Assembly: GCF_014202995.1 (NCBI RefSeq)
Contig: NZ_JACHIA010000022.1
Span: 1-64,000 of the forward strand
Direction: 5' to 3'
Source: Longimicrobium terrae
GTDB lineage: Bacteria > Gemmatimonadota > Gemmatimonadetes > Longimicrobiales > Longimicrobiaceae
DNA length: 64,000 nt
The first letter of the stretch is position 1. Each line of letters starts with the position of its first letter. This document shows positions 14,802 through 23,067 of the stretch, piece after piece. The notes under the pieces were generated by a model. The model had not been told where the DNA came from. It ran no database searches and saw only the letters and a list, made by a program, of their open reading frames with translations. Position numbers and translations under genes: made by a program.

Positions 14802-15265
14802 GGCATCCCCCACAGCCGCACGGCGAGCGCGGCCAGGGCCAGCACCACGGCGGCCGCGCGCCGCGGGTTCAACCGCCGCTGCACCAGCCCCAGCGCGCCC
14901 GTGTGGTCCAGCAGAATGGCGACGGTGATCTGCGACGCGATCACCAGCGTGGTCGCCAGGCCGGCTCCCAGGGCGCGCGTAAGGATCACGCTGCCAACGA
15001 TGTACGCGCTCCCCACGGCGCCGCCCAGCCACGCCCATCCGGGCCCGCACATGGCGGCGCGCCAGTCGGCCCTGGGGCCCGGCGCGACGGAAAGCAGAAG
15101 CAGCAGAAAGACGCCACCGCCCAGGTACGAGGTGGCGCCGGTGAGGGTTACGGAGCGAAGCTGGCCCGCGAGCGCCGCGTTGATGGCGAACTGCGCGGGA
15201 AGAAGGCAGCCGCCCAGCACGGTGACGGCAAGGGGAAGGGCAATGCGTTTCGGTGAATCCGGCAT
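14798..15265 (-). CDS. DMT-family inner-membrane transporter subunit (DUF606/YdcZ-like), partner
   Basis: 155 residues from ATG 15265; an in-frame GTG at 15307 would add 14 non-hydrophobic residues. Five hydrophobic helices, with FAINAALAGQLRSVTLTGATSYLGG and GPGWAWLGGAVGSAYIVGSVI matching the DUF606 pattern, and TTLVIASQITVAILLDH corresponding to the second conserved block. First gene of the coupled pair; the two probably form a heterodimeric exporter. Substrate unknown. Confidence 0.85.
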   Translation of the reverse strand: MPDSPKRIALPLAVTVLGGCLLPAQFAINAALAGQLRSVTLTGATSYLGGGVFLLLLLSVAPGPRADWRAAMCGPGWAWLGGAVGSAYIVGSVILTRALGAGLATTLVIASQITVAILLDHTGALGLVQRRLNPRRAAAVVLALAALAVRLWGMP

Positions 15266-15571
15266 GGATCGGTCTGCGGGTTGCTGGCGGCAATCGTGAT
15301 GCTGCACCTTGTCACGGATGAGAAGGTGGAGCCCACGTGCCGGGGACTTTCAATGGATGCGCACCGGGTGAACACGTTCGGCGGATCAGCATCGGCCAGG
15401 TTCGGGCGGAGCGCAACGGCCCACCCGTCGCGCGGCCAGGGAGCGCGCGGCGGGTCGGATACGGACTTCCGTGGATTAGATGACGGCCAATCTGGCGCAC
15501 CGCCCCGCGCACGTCTACGTTCGGCGCGCGGCAGATCGGCCGCTTCTGGCCAGAATGAGCGAGGGCGTACG

Positions 15572-16039
15572 GTGCGGAGCGCGTTCAGCGGGGATGAGGG
15601 CGGGGCGGGGAGCCCGCTGCGGCGCATTCTGCTGGCCCTGGTGCTGATGGGCATCGCCGGACTGGCGGCGGAACTGGTGCTGCTGGAGCACGTGGACGAA
15701 TGGACGCAGTGGGTGCCGTTCGCGGCGCTCGCGGCGGGGCTGCTGAGCGGCGTGGCCGTGCTGCTGCGGCCGGGGCGCGCGACCCTGCGCGTCTTTCAGT
15801 GGGCGATGCTCGCCTTTGTGATCGCGGGCGCGGCGGGCGTGGTGCTGCACCTGCGCGGAAACCTGGAATTCGAACGCGAGATGGACGCCAGCCTGACCGG
15901 GCTGGCGCTGTTCTGGCGAGCCCTCCGCGGCGCCACGCCCGCGCTGGCGCCGGGATCGCTCGCCCACCTGGGGCTCATCGGCCTCGCCGTGGCGTATCGC
16001 CATCCGGCGGCGCTTTCACACACCAAGGAGAAATCATGA
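15572..16039 (+). CDS. Small four-helix membrane protein
   Basis: 155 residues from GTG 15572. The frame is open further upstream (to 15281), but that part is Arg/Ser-rich and antisense-like. Four hydrophobic stretches: ILLALVLMGIAGLAAELVLL, WVPFAALAAGLLSGVAVLL, FQWAMLAFVIAGAAGVVLHL and AHLGLIGLAVAY. The loop between helices 3 and 4 (GNLEFEREMDASLTG) faces one side of the membrane. The stop overlaps the next gene's ATG (ATGA at 16036-16039). No family recognised. Confidence 0.7.
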   Translation: MRSAFSGDEGGAGSPLRRILLALVLMGIAGLAAELVLLEHVDEWTQWVPFAALAAGLLSGVAVLLRPGRATLRVFQWAMLAFVIAGAAGVVLHLRGNLEFEREMDASLTGLALFWRALRGATPALAPGSLAHLGLIGLAVAYRHPAALSHTKEKS

Positions 16040-16608
16040 GGCACTCCCTTTCTTCCGCGCTCATCGTGGCGGCGCTCGCGTCCGCGGCGTGCGGCGGCGG
16101 CGACGCAGCCGAGCAGGCTCCCGCGGCGGACACCACGGCCGCCGCCGTCCCCGCGTCGCCCGCGCCGGCCCCGGCGACCGCCGCGCCGGCGGACTCGGCT
16201 GCGGCCGTCGCCCCGGCGCCCGCGGCCGCGCAGGGCGCGCTGATCGATCCCAATACCGCCACGGCCGAGCAGCTTGCCGCCATCCCAGGAATGACGCCGC
16301 AGCTGGCGGACGCGGTGGTGCAGGGACGTCCGTATGCCGACATGCGCGCAGTCGATCAGAAGCTGGCGGGGCTGACCGAGCAGCAGAAGGACCAGGTGTA
16401 CGCGCAGCTCTGGAAGCCCATCGACCTGAACAAGGCGACAGCAGAGGAGATCGAGTTGATCCCGGGCGTGGGCGCGCGGATGCGCCACGAGTTCGAGGAG
16501 TACCGGCCGTACCGCGGCATGGAGCAGTTTCGCCGCGAGATCGGCAAGTACGTGAACGAGGCCGAGGTCGCCCGGCTGGAAAAGTACGTCAGCATCCCCG
16601 CCTCCTGA
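16036..16608 (+). CDS. Lipoprotein with two helix-hairpin-helix (ComEA-like) motifs
   Basis: 190 residues. Lipobox ASAAC with Cys19, then an Ala/Pro-rich linker of about 50 residues, then two HhH units: DPNTATAEQLAAIPGMTPQL at about 73-92 and DLNKATAEEIELIPGVGARM at about 137-156, each followed by an RPY segment. ComEA-type HhH domains bind DNA non-specifically, and anchoring outside the cytoplasm would fit DNA uptake or surface DNA binding; this is inference. Coupled to the upstream membrane protein by a four-base overlap and followed by a strong terminator. Confidence 0.8.
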   Translation: MRHSLSSALIVAALASAACGGGDAAEQAPAADTTAAAVPASPAPAPATAAPADSAAAVAPAPAAAQGALIDPNTATAEQLAAIPGMTPQLADAVVQGRPYADMRAVDQKLAGLTEQQKDQVYAQLWKPIDLNKATAEEIELIPGVGARMRHEFEEYRPYRGMEQFRREIGKYVNEAEVARLEKYVSIPAS

Positions 16609-16629
16609 TCCTCGGCGGGCCGAAAACGA

Positions 16630-16663
16630 GAACGCCGGGCCCGCATTCGCGGGCCCGGCGTTC
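16630..16663 (+). terminator. Terminator hairpin
   Basis: Perfect 15-bp stem GAACGCCGGGCCCGC with ATTC loop, 21 bases after the HhH lipoprotein stop. It sits between convergent genes and may serve both. Confidence 0.75.
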
Positions 16664-16680
16664 CTGTCATCACAGCTCGG

Positions 16681-17775
16681 TCAGTCGAGTTCGTCCGGGT
16701 CGTACACACCACCTGCGGGGCCCTGTTCGGCGGAGGCGGAAAAAGTGAGGTGTGCCTCAGGGAACGCCTCCTGAAGGCGGCGCAACTCCGGAACCGTGTT
16801 GCGGCCCCACCGCTTGCTCACCGCGATCGTCTCATCACCCACCCGGGTCAGATCCTGATCCGCGGTCATGAAGTACTTCGGGTTCATGGGAAGCCCGTCG
16901 ATAGAGTCTCCAAGCATGGACCCGAGCAGGTCATTCCGGCTCAGATTTCCTCGATACCGGGCGAACGGCAGGCTGTGCTTCAACGCCTGGGCGATGTCAT
17001 CGATCTGGACTCCATTCCCGGTGAGCGACTGCACCGCCCTGAGAATGGCCCGCCGCTTTCGCAGTGCCGGGTACGTCACGCCGTAGAGGGAAACATCGTA
17101 CCGCGTAAGGTCGCGCGTGGCGGAGCGCGTGGCGCGCTCCCGCTTCGCTTTTTCGGCCACCTGCACCTGATACTGGTGTGCCTGCGGGAGCGGAATCACC
17201 TGCTTCACGTCCAGCAGAAGCTCGTCCGCGTGCCAGTGGGGCTGCAGTTGAACGCAGCGGATGTCCAGATCACGCTCGTTCAGCCACATCACCGTCGAGG
17301 TGATCTCCCGTGAGAAGCCCGCCGCCACGAGTACGATGCGGACATCCTGCGCGAACGCGGTTTCATCCGCGCTTTCCCATTCCAGAAACTCCAGGAGCGA
17401 GGCGCGTGCATCCACGTCCCTGGAAAGCCGCGCGAGCATTTTTTCGTACGCGGACAATGCCTGGTCAAACGTGATGCGCGCCACCATGGCCGCGTAGCGC
17501 AGGGCCTGAAGCTCCATGTGAGCGCCAGTCTCATCGCGCTTCAGTTCGATGACCACAAGGTTGGCCTGCCGGTCGATCGCGAGCAGGTCAATCCTGCGCT
17601 GGCTGGTGTCCCAGTCGCCAAACTCCTCGGCGATGACGAGGGTGTCAGGCGCAATGATGTCCACATGATCCCGCAGCAGCGCCTGCAGGTCATTCCGTTC
17701 GCGCAGCCCGGCCGCCGCGAAGGTCGTGGCCGGGATCTCCTGCAGCCGGGCTGATTCGCGCCTGTACAGTGCCAT
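16681..17775 (-). CDS. DUF91/NucS-like PD-(D/E)xK nuclease-family protein
   Basis: 364 residues. The N-terminal domain contains RRIDLLAIDRQANLVVIELKRD with Asp63, Glu77 and Lys79, the D...ExK core of PD-(D/E)xK nucleases; upstream Glu50 (IAEEFGDWD) completes the usual set. The preceding LRERNDLQALLRDHVDII resembles the entry of DUF91/NucS-like domains. The C-terminal half (about 210-364) has no recognised domain, including SLTGNGVQIDDIAQAL, which looks helical. Probably a cytosolic DNA-repair or defence endonuclease; the specific role is not established. It lies 40 bases from rmuC. Confidence 0.75.
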   Translation of the reverse strand: MALYRRESARLQEIPATTFAAAGLRERNDLQALLRDHVDIIAPDTLVIAEEFGDWDTSQRRIDLLAIDRQANLVVIELKRDETGAHMELQALRYAAMVARITFDQALSAYEKMLARLSRDVDARASLLEFLEWESADETAFAQDVRIVLVAAGFSREITSTVMWLNERDLDIRCVQLQPHWHADELLLDVKQVIPLPQAHQYQVQVAEKAKRERATRSATRDLTRYDVSLYGVTYPALRKRRAILRAVQSLTGNGVQIDDIAQALKHSLPFARYRGNLSRNDLLGSMLGDSIDGLPMNPKYFMTADQDLTRVGDETIAVSKRWGRNTVPELRRLQEAFPEAHLTFSASAEQGPAGGVYDPDELD

Positions 17776-17815
17776 GGGATGATGACCGATGTGATTCCTG
17801 GCCGCAGGAGCGGGA

Positions 17816-19327
17816 TCAGGCGTCCGTCTCGACGACGGCGGCTTCGGTGAGGTCGGCGATGACGATGCCTTCGCCCAGGAGCAGGGTGCCGGCCTCCGCG
17901 GCGGGAAGCTCCTGCACGTCGCGCAGCTTGCGCTGAATGGCGCGCGTGCGCACGCCGGCCTGGTCCATCTCCTTGCTGGCCGCCTCCAGCTTCTTCTGCA
18001 CCTTTTCCAGCACGCCGCCGAACTTGCCGAACTCCGTCTTTACGGCAGCGAGTACGTTCCACACCTCGCCGGAGCGCTTCTGGATGGCGAGCGTGCGAAA
18101 GCCCATCTGCAGGCTGTTCAGCACGGCCCAGAGCGTGGTGGGGCCGGCGACCACGACGCGCCAGTCGCGCTGAAGGCTGTCCGTAAGCCCCGGCCGGCGC
18201 ACCACTTCGGCGTACAGCCCCTCGGTGGGCAGGAACATGATGGCGAAGTCGGTGGTCCGTGGCGGGTTCAGGTACTTGGTGCAGATGTCCCGGGCGGAGC
18301 CGCGGATGCGCTCCTCCAGCCCGCGCAGCGCCGCTTCCATTCCCGCCACGTCCGAGGCCTCCTGCGCGTCCACCAGGCGCAGGTAGTCTTCCTGCGGGAA
18401 CTTGGCGTCGATGGGGAGCAGCACCTCACCGTGCTCGTGGCCGGGAAGGCGGATGGCGAACTCCACACGTTGCCCGCTGAACTCGTTTGTCGCCACGTTC
18501 GCGACGTACTGGTCCGGCGTCAGCACCTGCTCCAGCAGCCCGCCCAGCTGCACCTCGCCCCAGTTGCCGCGCACCTTGACGTTGGAAAGCACCTTCTTGA
18601 GGTCGCCCACGCCGCTGGCCAGCGCCTGCATCTCGCCCAGGCCCCTGTGCACCTGCTCCAGCCGGTCGCTCACCTGCCCGAAGCTTTCCGCCAGCCGCTG
18701 TTCCAGCGCGCCCTGAAGCTTTTCGTCCACCGTCGCCCGCACCTGCTCCAGCTTGGCGGTGTTGTCGGCGCGGATCTGCTCCAGACGCCCCTCTACTGAC
18801 ACGCGCAGCCGTTCCATCTGCTCGCCGTTGGACGTTGTCAGGCCGCCGATCTGCGTGCCGACGCTGTCCATCTGCAGCTTCTGCGCGGTGGAGATCTCGC
18901 CCAGCGTGCGCACGACGGAATCGTTGAAGCCCTTGAGCGTGGCCCCCACCTCTTCGCGCAGCTTTCCCGCGCCGCCCTGCTGCGCCTCCGTCATCTGCCC
19001 CAGCGCGGAAAGCACGCCGGCCATCTGGGTCTGCTGATCGGCCGAGAGGGTGCCCAGGTGCTGGAACACCGTATCGCTCATCGACTTGACGGACGCGGCC
19101 ACCTCGCCGCGCAGACGTGCCGCCTCGCCGCCCGACTCTTCGCGCGAGCGCGCCAGTTCATCGCGGATGGCGCGTTCCGTACGTTCCTGCCCTTTGTCCA
19201 CGGCATCCAGCCGCCCCGCGAGCAGCGAAACGCCGCCCCCGCCGTCCCCGCGCCGCAGCAGCAGGCCGAGCAGCACCGTGCAGACGAGAAGAAGCCCGAA
19301 TATGGCGTACAGCAGAAGGTCGGTCAT
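17816..19327 (-). CDS. rmuC: DNA recombination protein RmuC
   Basis: 503 residues. An N-terminal transmembrane helix (LLLYAIFGLLLVCTVLLGLLL) is followed by a long coiled coil (about 40-240), then the RmuC core with the characteristic GNWGEVQLGGLLEQVL, LPIDAKFPQEDYLRL, DFAIMFLPTEGLYAEV and VVAGPTTLWAVLNSL segments (about 265-430). RmuC restrains inversions at short inverted repeats and has a restriction-endonuclease-like core. Length and motif order are normal. Confidence 0.93.
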   Translation of the reverse strand: MTDLLLYAIFGLLLVCTVLLGLLLRRGDGGGGVSLLAGRLDAVDKGQERTERAIRDELARSREESGGEAARLRGEVAASVKSMSDTVFQHLGTLSADQQTQMAGVLSALGQMTEAQQGGAGKLREEVGATLKGFNDSVVRTLGEISTAQKLQMDSVGTQIGGLTTSNGEQMERLRVSVEGRLEQIRADNTAKLEQVRATVDEKLQGALEQRLAESFGQVSDRLEQVHRGLGEMQALASGVGDLKKVLSNVKVRGNWGEVQLGGLLEQVLTPDQYVANVATNEFSGQRVEFAIRLPGHEHGEVLLPIDAKFPQEDYLRLVDAQEASDVAGMEAALRGLEERIRGSARDICTKYLNPPRTTDFAIMFLPTEGLYAEVVRRPGLTDSLQRDWRVVVAGPTTLWAVLNSLQMGFRTLAIQKRSGEVWNVLAAVKTEFGKFGGVLEKVQKKLEAASKEMDQAGVRTRAIQRKLRDVQELPAAEAGTLLLGEGIVIADLTEAAVVETDA

Positions 19328-19450
19328 CAGTACATCCAGAGGGGGGGAGGGCGGGAAACTTAGCTCAAAGGCTGCATGTGCGGGAGCGCCTTGTGCTCTC
19401 CGTCAGAGCAGGACATAGTTCGGGGTCAGATCACTTCGACCCGGCGAGCC

Positions 19451-19597
19451 ATGAGATACAAGGTCGTTCTGCAGCACTCGGAAGAAGGCTACAGTGTCCA
19501 TTGTCCCGGACTTCCGGGCTGCTGGTCACAGGGTGCCACGGAGGAAGAGGCGTTGCTGAACATTCAGGACGCGATCACGGAGTATCTGGACGCGTAG
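19451..19597 (+). CDS. HicB-family antitoxin-like protein (solitary)
   Basis: 48 residues from ATG 19451 (MRYKVVLQHSEEGYSVHCPG). It shows the standard HicB-like fold signature: a strand, EEGYSVxCPGLPGCWSQGxTxEEALxNIxDAI. An open frame upstream to 19376 is less likely coding. HicB proteins bind and neutralise HicA RNases, but no HicA-like double-stranded-RNA-binding ORF is adjacent, and the usual C-terminal DNA-binding domain is absent. Stand-alone short HicB proteins are common, so this may not be a functional toxin-antitoxin module. Confidence 0.75.
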   Translation: MRYKVVLQHSEEGYSVHCPGLPGCWSQGATEEEALLNIQDAITEYLDA

Positions 19598-19836
19598 CCG
19601 ACCCGATCCGCGTCGAAAGTTCGGGCGAGGTGGAGCCGCGAGCTGACCAGGAGCAATCAGCACGAGCGAACATCCCCTGATCCCCTGCGCAAGCTCTGGA
19701 TGCGACAATCGTTGAGCGAAGTTACTGCGTTCACCCGTTGGATGCTACTGGACCAGGATGGTAGAGCCTCGCGCCTGCAACACGCAGCCTGCGCGAAGAT
19801 CGCCATCGCTGCTCTGTGCCGATCCGGTGCACCCGC

Positions 19837-20664
19837 ATGTCGCATATGACGCTTTCACCCCTGTCCAACGCCGCCGAGACGCGCAGGATCCGCGCAAACA
19901 GCCCGTCCTTCGACCGGAGTGCACTCCGCGCGGCTACGCTCGCCGACCTCGACCGCGTGCGCTTCGAGCATGACTACCTGCCCGCCGCGTTCGCGCCCGA
20001 CATTCTGGAGGCGAACGAGCGCACGCTGGAGCAGCGGCTGGCCGTCACCAAGATGATCGACGGCGTGGAAACCGCGGTGCCCACCGTGCTCGGCGTGCTC
20101 ACCATCGGCAAGCGGACGCGTGACTTTCTGCCCGGCGCTTACATCCAGTTCCTGAGGATACAGGGAACCGCACTGGGCGACGCGATCACGGACGAGCTCG
20201 CCGCGGAGGGACCGCTTCCGGAACTGATGCGGCGCATCGACGACAAGCTGGAATCGCACAACCGCACGGCCATCGACATCACCTCCGGCCCCCGGGAGGA
20301 GCGGCGGTCGCTGTATCCGGTCGCCGCGCTGCAGCAGCTGGTTCGCAATGCCGTGATGCACCGCACGTACGAGGCGACGAACGCTCCCGTGCGCGTCTAC
20401 TGGTACGATGACCGGATCGAAAACAGCAACCCGGGCGGACCATTCGGGATCGTGAGCATCGAGAACTTCGGCGAGCCGGGCGTGGCGGATTATCGCAATC
20501 CCAACCTGGCCGAGGCCATGCGCGTTCTGGGCTACGTTCAGCGCTTCGGATTCGGCCTCGCGATCGCCCGCCGCGCGCTGGCGGAAAACGGAAACCCGCC
20601 GCTGGAACTTGATGTACGGTCGTCCCACGTGACGGCGATCGTGAGGGCCGCGCCGGTCGCCTGA
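19837..20664 (+). CDS. ATP-binding transcriptional-regulator/RecG-like (AlbA-HATPase_c_4 family) protein, N-terminally truncated
   Basis: 275 residues from ATG 19837. The sequence matches the C-terminal two thirds of Schlafen/AlbA-type regulators: a linker ending LGVLTIGKRTRDFLPGAY and FLRIQGTALGDAI, then a GHKL ATPase-like part with AALQQLVRNAVMHRTYE (N-box), VRVYWYDDRIENSNPGG and RFGFGLAIARRAL. The N-terminal AlbA_2 DNA-binding domain is missing, and the 240 bases upstream do not encode it. The gene is therefore truncated or uses a degenerate N-terminus, and it may be non-functional. No paired gene. Confidence 0.65.
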   Translation: MSHMTLSPLSNAAETRRIRANSPSFDRSALRAATLADLDRVRFEHDYLPAAFAPDILEANERTLEQRLAVTKMIDGVETAVPTVLGVLTIGKRTRDFLPGAYIQFLRIQGTALGDAITDELAAEGPLPELMRRIDDKLESHNRTAIDITSGPREERRSLYPVAALQQLVRNAVMHRTYEATNAPVRVYWYDDRIENSNPGGPFGIVSIENFGEPGVADYRNPNLAEAMRVLGYVQRFGFGLAIARRALAENGNPPLELDVRSSHVTAIVRAAPVA

Positions 20665-20730
20665 GTCACGGTTCCGTTGATGGCGAACTCGAGAGCGGCC
20701 CGCGATGTCTCGCGGGTCGCTCTCCATCCT

Positions 20731-22179
20731 TCAGAGGGCGCCTTCGGAGATGCCCATTCCGCCGCCGCCCAGTTCGATGGACCAGCGGTGGTGCGTGGCG
20801 GCGATCGCCTCGGATCGTGCATGGACCTCGCCTGCTCGCACCAGCATCTGCAGCGCGCGGGCGGTGAGTCGCGGAGCTTCCGACGCGGTGGGGAGAAACG
20901 GCGCGGAGAGCGCCAGCCGGGCGGCCATGTAGTAGTTGGCCGCGGCCGAGAGCGGACGCGTCCGGTACAGCGCCATCTCCCGTTCTCCCACGCGCACCGC
21001 GGGGCCGTCCGCCTGGGCAATGGCCATCCGCTCAAAGGCGGTGACCGCGCCGCGCAGCATGCGGTCCAACTCGCCGCGCCAGGCACCGCGCGATTCCGTG
21101 CCCTCCAGCACCTGTACGGATTGGGTGAGGGCCATCACGTATGCAAGTCCGCGCAGACTGAGCGTGGCGCCCCTGGCCTCCACCGCCCGGTCCTCCCGCG
21201 CGAGTCCGGCCGCCGCATCGCGGAACGCCAGGAACGACTCCGCCCGCGGCCTCTCCATCTGCGCCCACGCCCAGCCCAGCGCGATCAGGATGGTGGGGTC
21301 ATCATCAGAAAGGGAGCGGGCTTCCGCGTAGTTGGCCACCACGGCGTCCAGGTCGCCGCGCGCCCACGCATCGCGAGCGGCGGCGCACCGGCGCGTCACC
21401 TGCCAGCGGCGCCGCATCTGCGCCGCGAGTGTGGCCAGGCGCAGCGCGAACGCCCCGCCCAGCACGCTGGCCGCCAGCTCCGCCGCATTGAACGACAGCA
21501 TCAGTGCGGCCTTGCCGGGCGTGGCATGGCCGGAGTCCACGAGCCAGCCCGCCAGTGTGGGCCCGCCCACGGGAATGGGAAGCCCGGTAGGCGTGGCGAG
21601 ATCCTGCCCGGCATGCTGCATCCACACCAGCACGCCCGTGATTCCGTGCTGATCGTACAACTGCTGCACGGCGGAAAGGTCGTGCCCGTGCTGCAGGCGA
21701 TGGACAATCCCGCCGCCCCGGATGCCGGTGCCGGGAACCGTGTCCATCCAGCGGTGGATGGCATCGTAGTCCGCGCCGAACAGACGGCGGCTGACCGCCT
21801 GGTGCCCGGGCCCGTCGTGAAAGATGGCGCGCGTGGCGGTGATGATCTCCCGCTCGCACACATTCACGCCCAACGCGGAGATCCCGAGCAGCGCATCCGT
21901 CTGCCACGCGATGGCGAGCATTTCCGTCGCGGGGCCGGACTCCGCATACGGCAGAAACGTGGGCGACGCGAGGATCTCGTCGGGATCTTCGGGAACCCAG
22001 AGCCGCTGTGCACGGGTTCCGGCGTCGCGGACGGCGCCGCGTCCCGCCTGCGCCGCGCGCTCCGCCTCACCCGCCAGACGCCGCGTGAGACCGCCCGCTG
22101 TCCGGGCGAACTTTGCCAGGTACCGCGGGTCGTCCGCGCCGCGCACGACGGGAAAGCTGGTCAGATCGTCGTCATCCAT
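20731..22179 (-). CDS. Hypothetical protein with TPR-like C-terminal half
   Basis: 482 residues, not recognised. The N-terminal part (about 1-100) is charged. The middle (about 75-215) contains Gly/His-rich conserved-looking stretches (FHDGPGHQAVSRRLFGADYD, GIRGGGIVHRLQHGHDL), and one moderately hydrophobic segment is near FNAAELAASVLGGAFALRLATLAA. From about 260 to 460 it is helical and Ala-rich with TPR-like spacing (AARDAWARGDLDAVVANYAEA, DPTILIALGWAWAQMERP). There is no signal peptide. Monocistronic; the role is unknown. Confidence 0.65.
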   Translation of the reverse strand: MDDDDLTSFPVVRGADDPRYLAKFARTAGGLTRRLAGEAERAAQAGRGAVRDAGTRAQRLWVPEDPDEILASPTFLPYAESGPATEMLAIAWQTDALLGISALGVNVCEREIITATRAIFHDGPGHQAVSRRLFGADYDAIHRWMDTVPGTGIRGGGIVHRLQHGHDLSAVQQLYDQHGITGVLVWMQHAGQDLATPTGLPIPVGGPTLAGWLVDSGHATPGKAALMLSFNAAELAASVLGGAFALRLATLAAQMRRRWQVTRRCAAARDAWARGDLDAVVANYAEARSLSDDDPTILIALGWAWAQMERPRAESFLAFRDAAAGLAREDRAVEARGATLSLRGLAYVMALTQSVQVLEGTESRGAWRGELDRMLRGAVTAFERMAIAQADGPAVRVGEREMALYRTRPLSAAANYYMAARLALSAPFLPTASEAPRLTARALQMLVRAGEVHARSEAIAATHHRWSIELGGGGMGISEGAL

Positions 22180-22326
22180 CTGCGCACGCGGTCGGGGGAA
22201 GAGGGTGATCCGCCCCAGACACTACGGGCAACGGGTGCTCTCCGCATCCCCCGATGTCCCTTTTCACCTGATGATTGACAGTCCGGCTCCCGCCGCCGCG
22301 CGCAGGCCTGGCCGTCGTGATCGTTG

Positions 22327-23067
22327 TCAGCCGCAGGTGAGTTCGGCCGGCGAGGGGGCGAGGAGCACGTAGGGGCCGAGCGTCGCGCCGGTGGCCTTGA
22401 TGTACTCGCTCCAGAACTCCCGGATGGTGACGCCGGCCGGCGTGCTCGCATCCGCGCCGACCACCACGATGCAGACGCCGGTCAGGTCGGGGATGGTGCC
22501 GAGCTTTCGCTGCTGGCCAATCCACCCCGGCGGCGGCATGCTCCTGAGCCCCTCCATCTCGATCCCGTTCGCGGACTGCAGCATGTCCGAAAGCAGGATG
22601 ATCGTGGCCGGGCGATTGTCGGCGCCGTGAACGTACTGGCTGGCGGTGAACAGCGTGGCCAGGATGTCCGTATGCGGAATCCGGCCGACCCCGGTGGTGT
22701 CGAACACAATCGAGGCAATCGTTCGGAATGCGCCTTTGGTCCCCTTCAGGTTGTCCCGGTCCTTCGTGGTGATGAAGGTGGAGTCCGCGAGGTCCGGGAT
22801 GGTGTTCAGGTAGCGCTTCAGTGCTCCCCCCACACCCGTGCGGTTCATCTCCATCAGTACGAAGTGATCACCGTACGAGAGACTGTCGATCGTCTTTTCG
22901 ACAAAGGCGCGGCTGTCGCGCAGCGTCTCCGGGGTCTGGCTGCCGGAAAGGTCGACGGCGACAATCGTCTGCTTCGGACTGCGGGCGACGCGCGGGCAGT
23001 CACCCCTGCAACCGCAACCGGTCACAACTGCGACGAGGACGACCAGCCCCAAGGATCGAAATCGCAT
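22327..23067 (-). CDS. Lipoprotein with von Willebrand A-like domain
   Basis: 246 residues from ATG 23067. Lipobox VTGC with Cys18. Immediately after, IVAVDLSGSQTPETL carries a MIDAS-like DxSxS (Asp39, Ser41, Ser43), followed by the alternating strands and helices of a vWA fold, including ATIILLSDMLQS (about 170) and CIVVVGAD (about 215). The start shares one base with the upstream gene's stop (TGATG at 23065-23069), so it is translated together with the 560-residue membrane protein. vWA lipoproteins usually mediate metal-dependent protein contacts in the envelope. No specific system recognised. Confidence 0.75.
   Translation of the reverse strand: MRFRSLGLVVLVAVVTGCGCRGDCPRVARSPKQTIVAVDLSGSQTPETLRDSRAFVEKTIDSLSYGDHFVLMEMNRTGVGGALKRYLNTIPDLADSTFITTKDRDNLKGTKGAFRTIASIVFDTTGVGRIPHTDILATLFTASQYVHGADNRPATIILLSDMLQSANGIEMEGLRSMPPPGWIGQQRKLGTIPDLTGVCIVVVGADASTPAGVTIREFWSEYIKATGATLGPYVLLAPSPAELTCG

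Noticed and set aside
15281-15571. Extended start of the membrane protein gene at 15281
   Set aside because: The added 97 residues are Arg/Ser/Gly-rich without coding character and overlap the divergent transporter start; GTG 15572 leads directly into hydrophobic helices.
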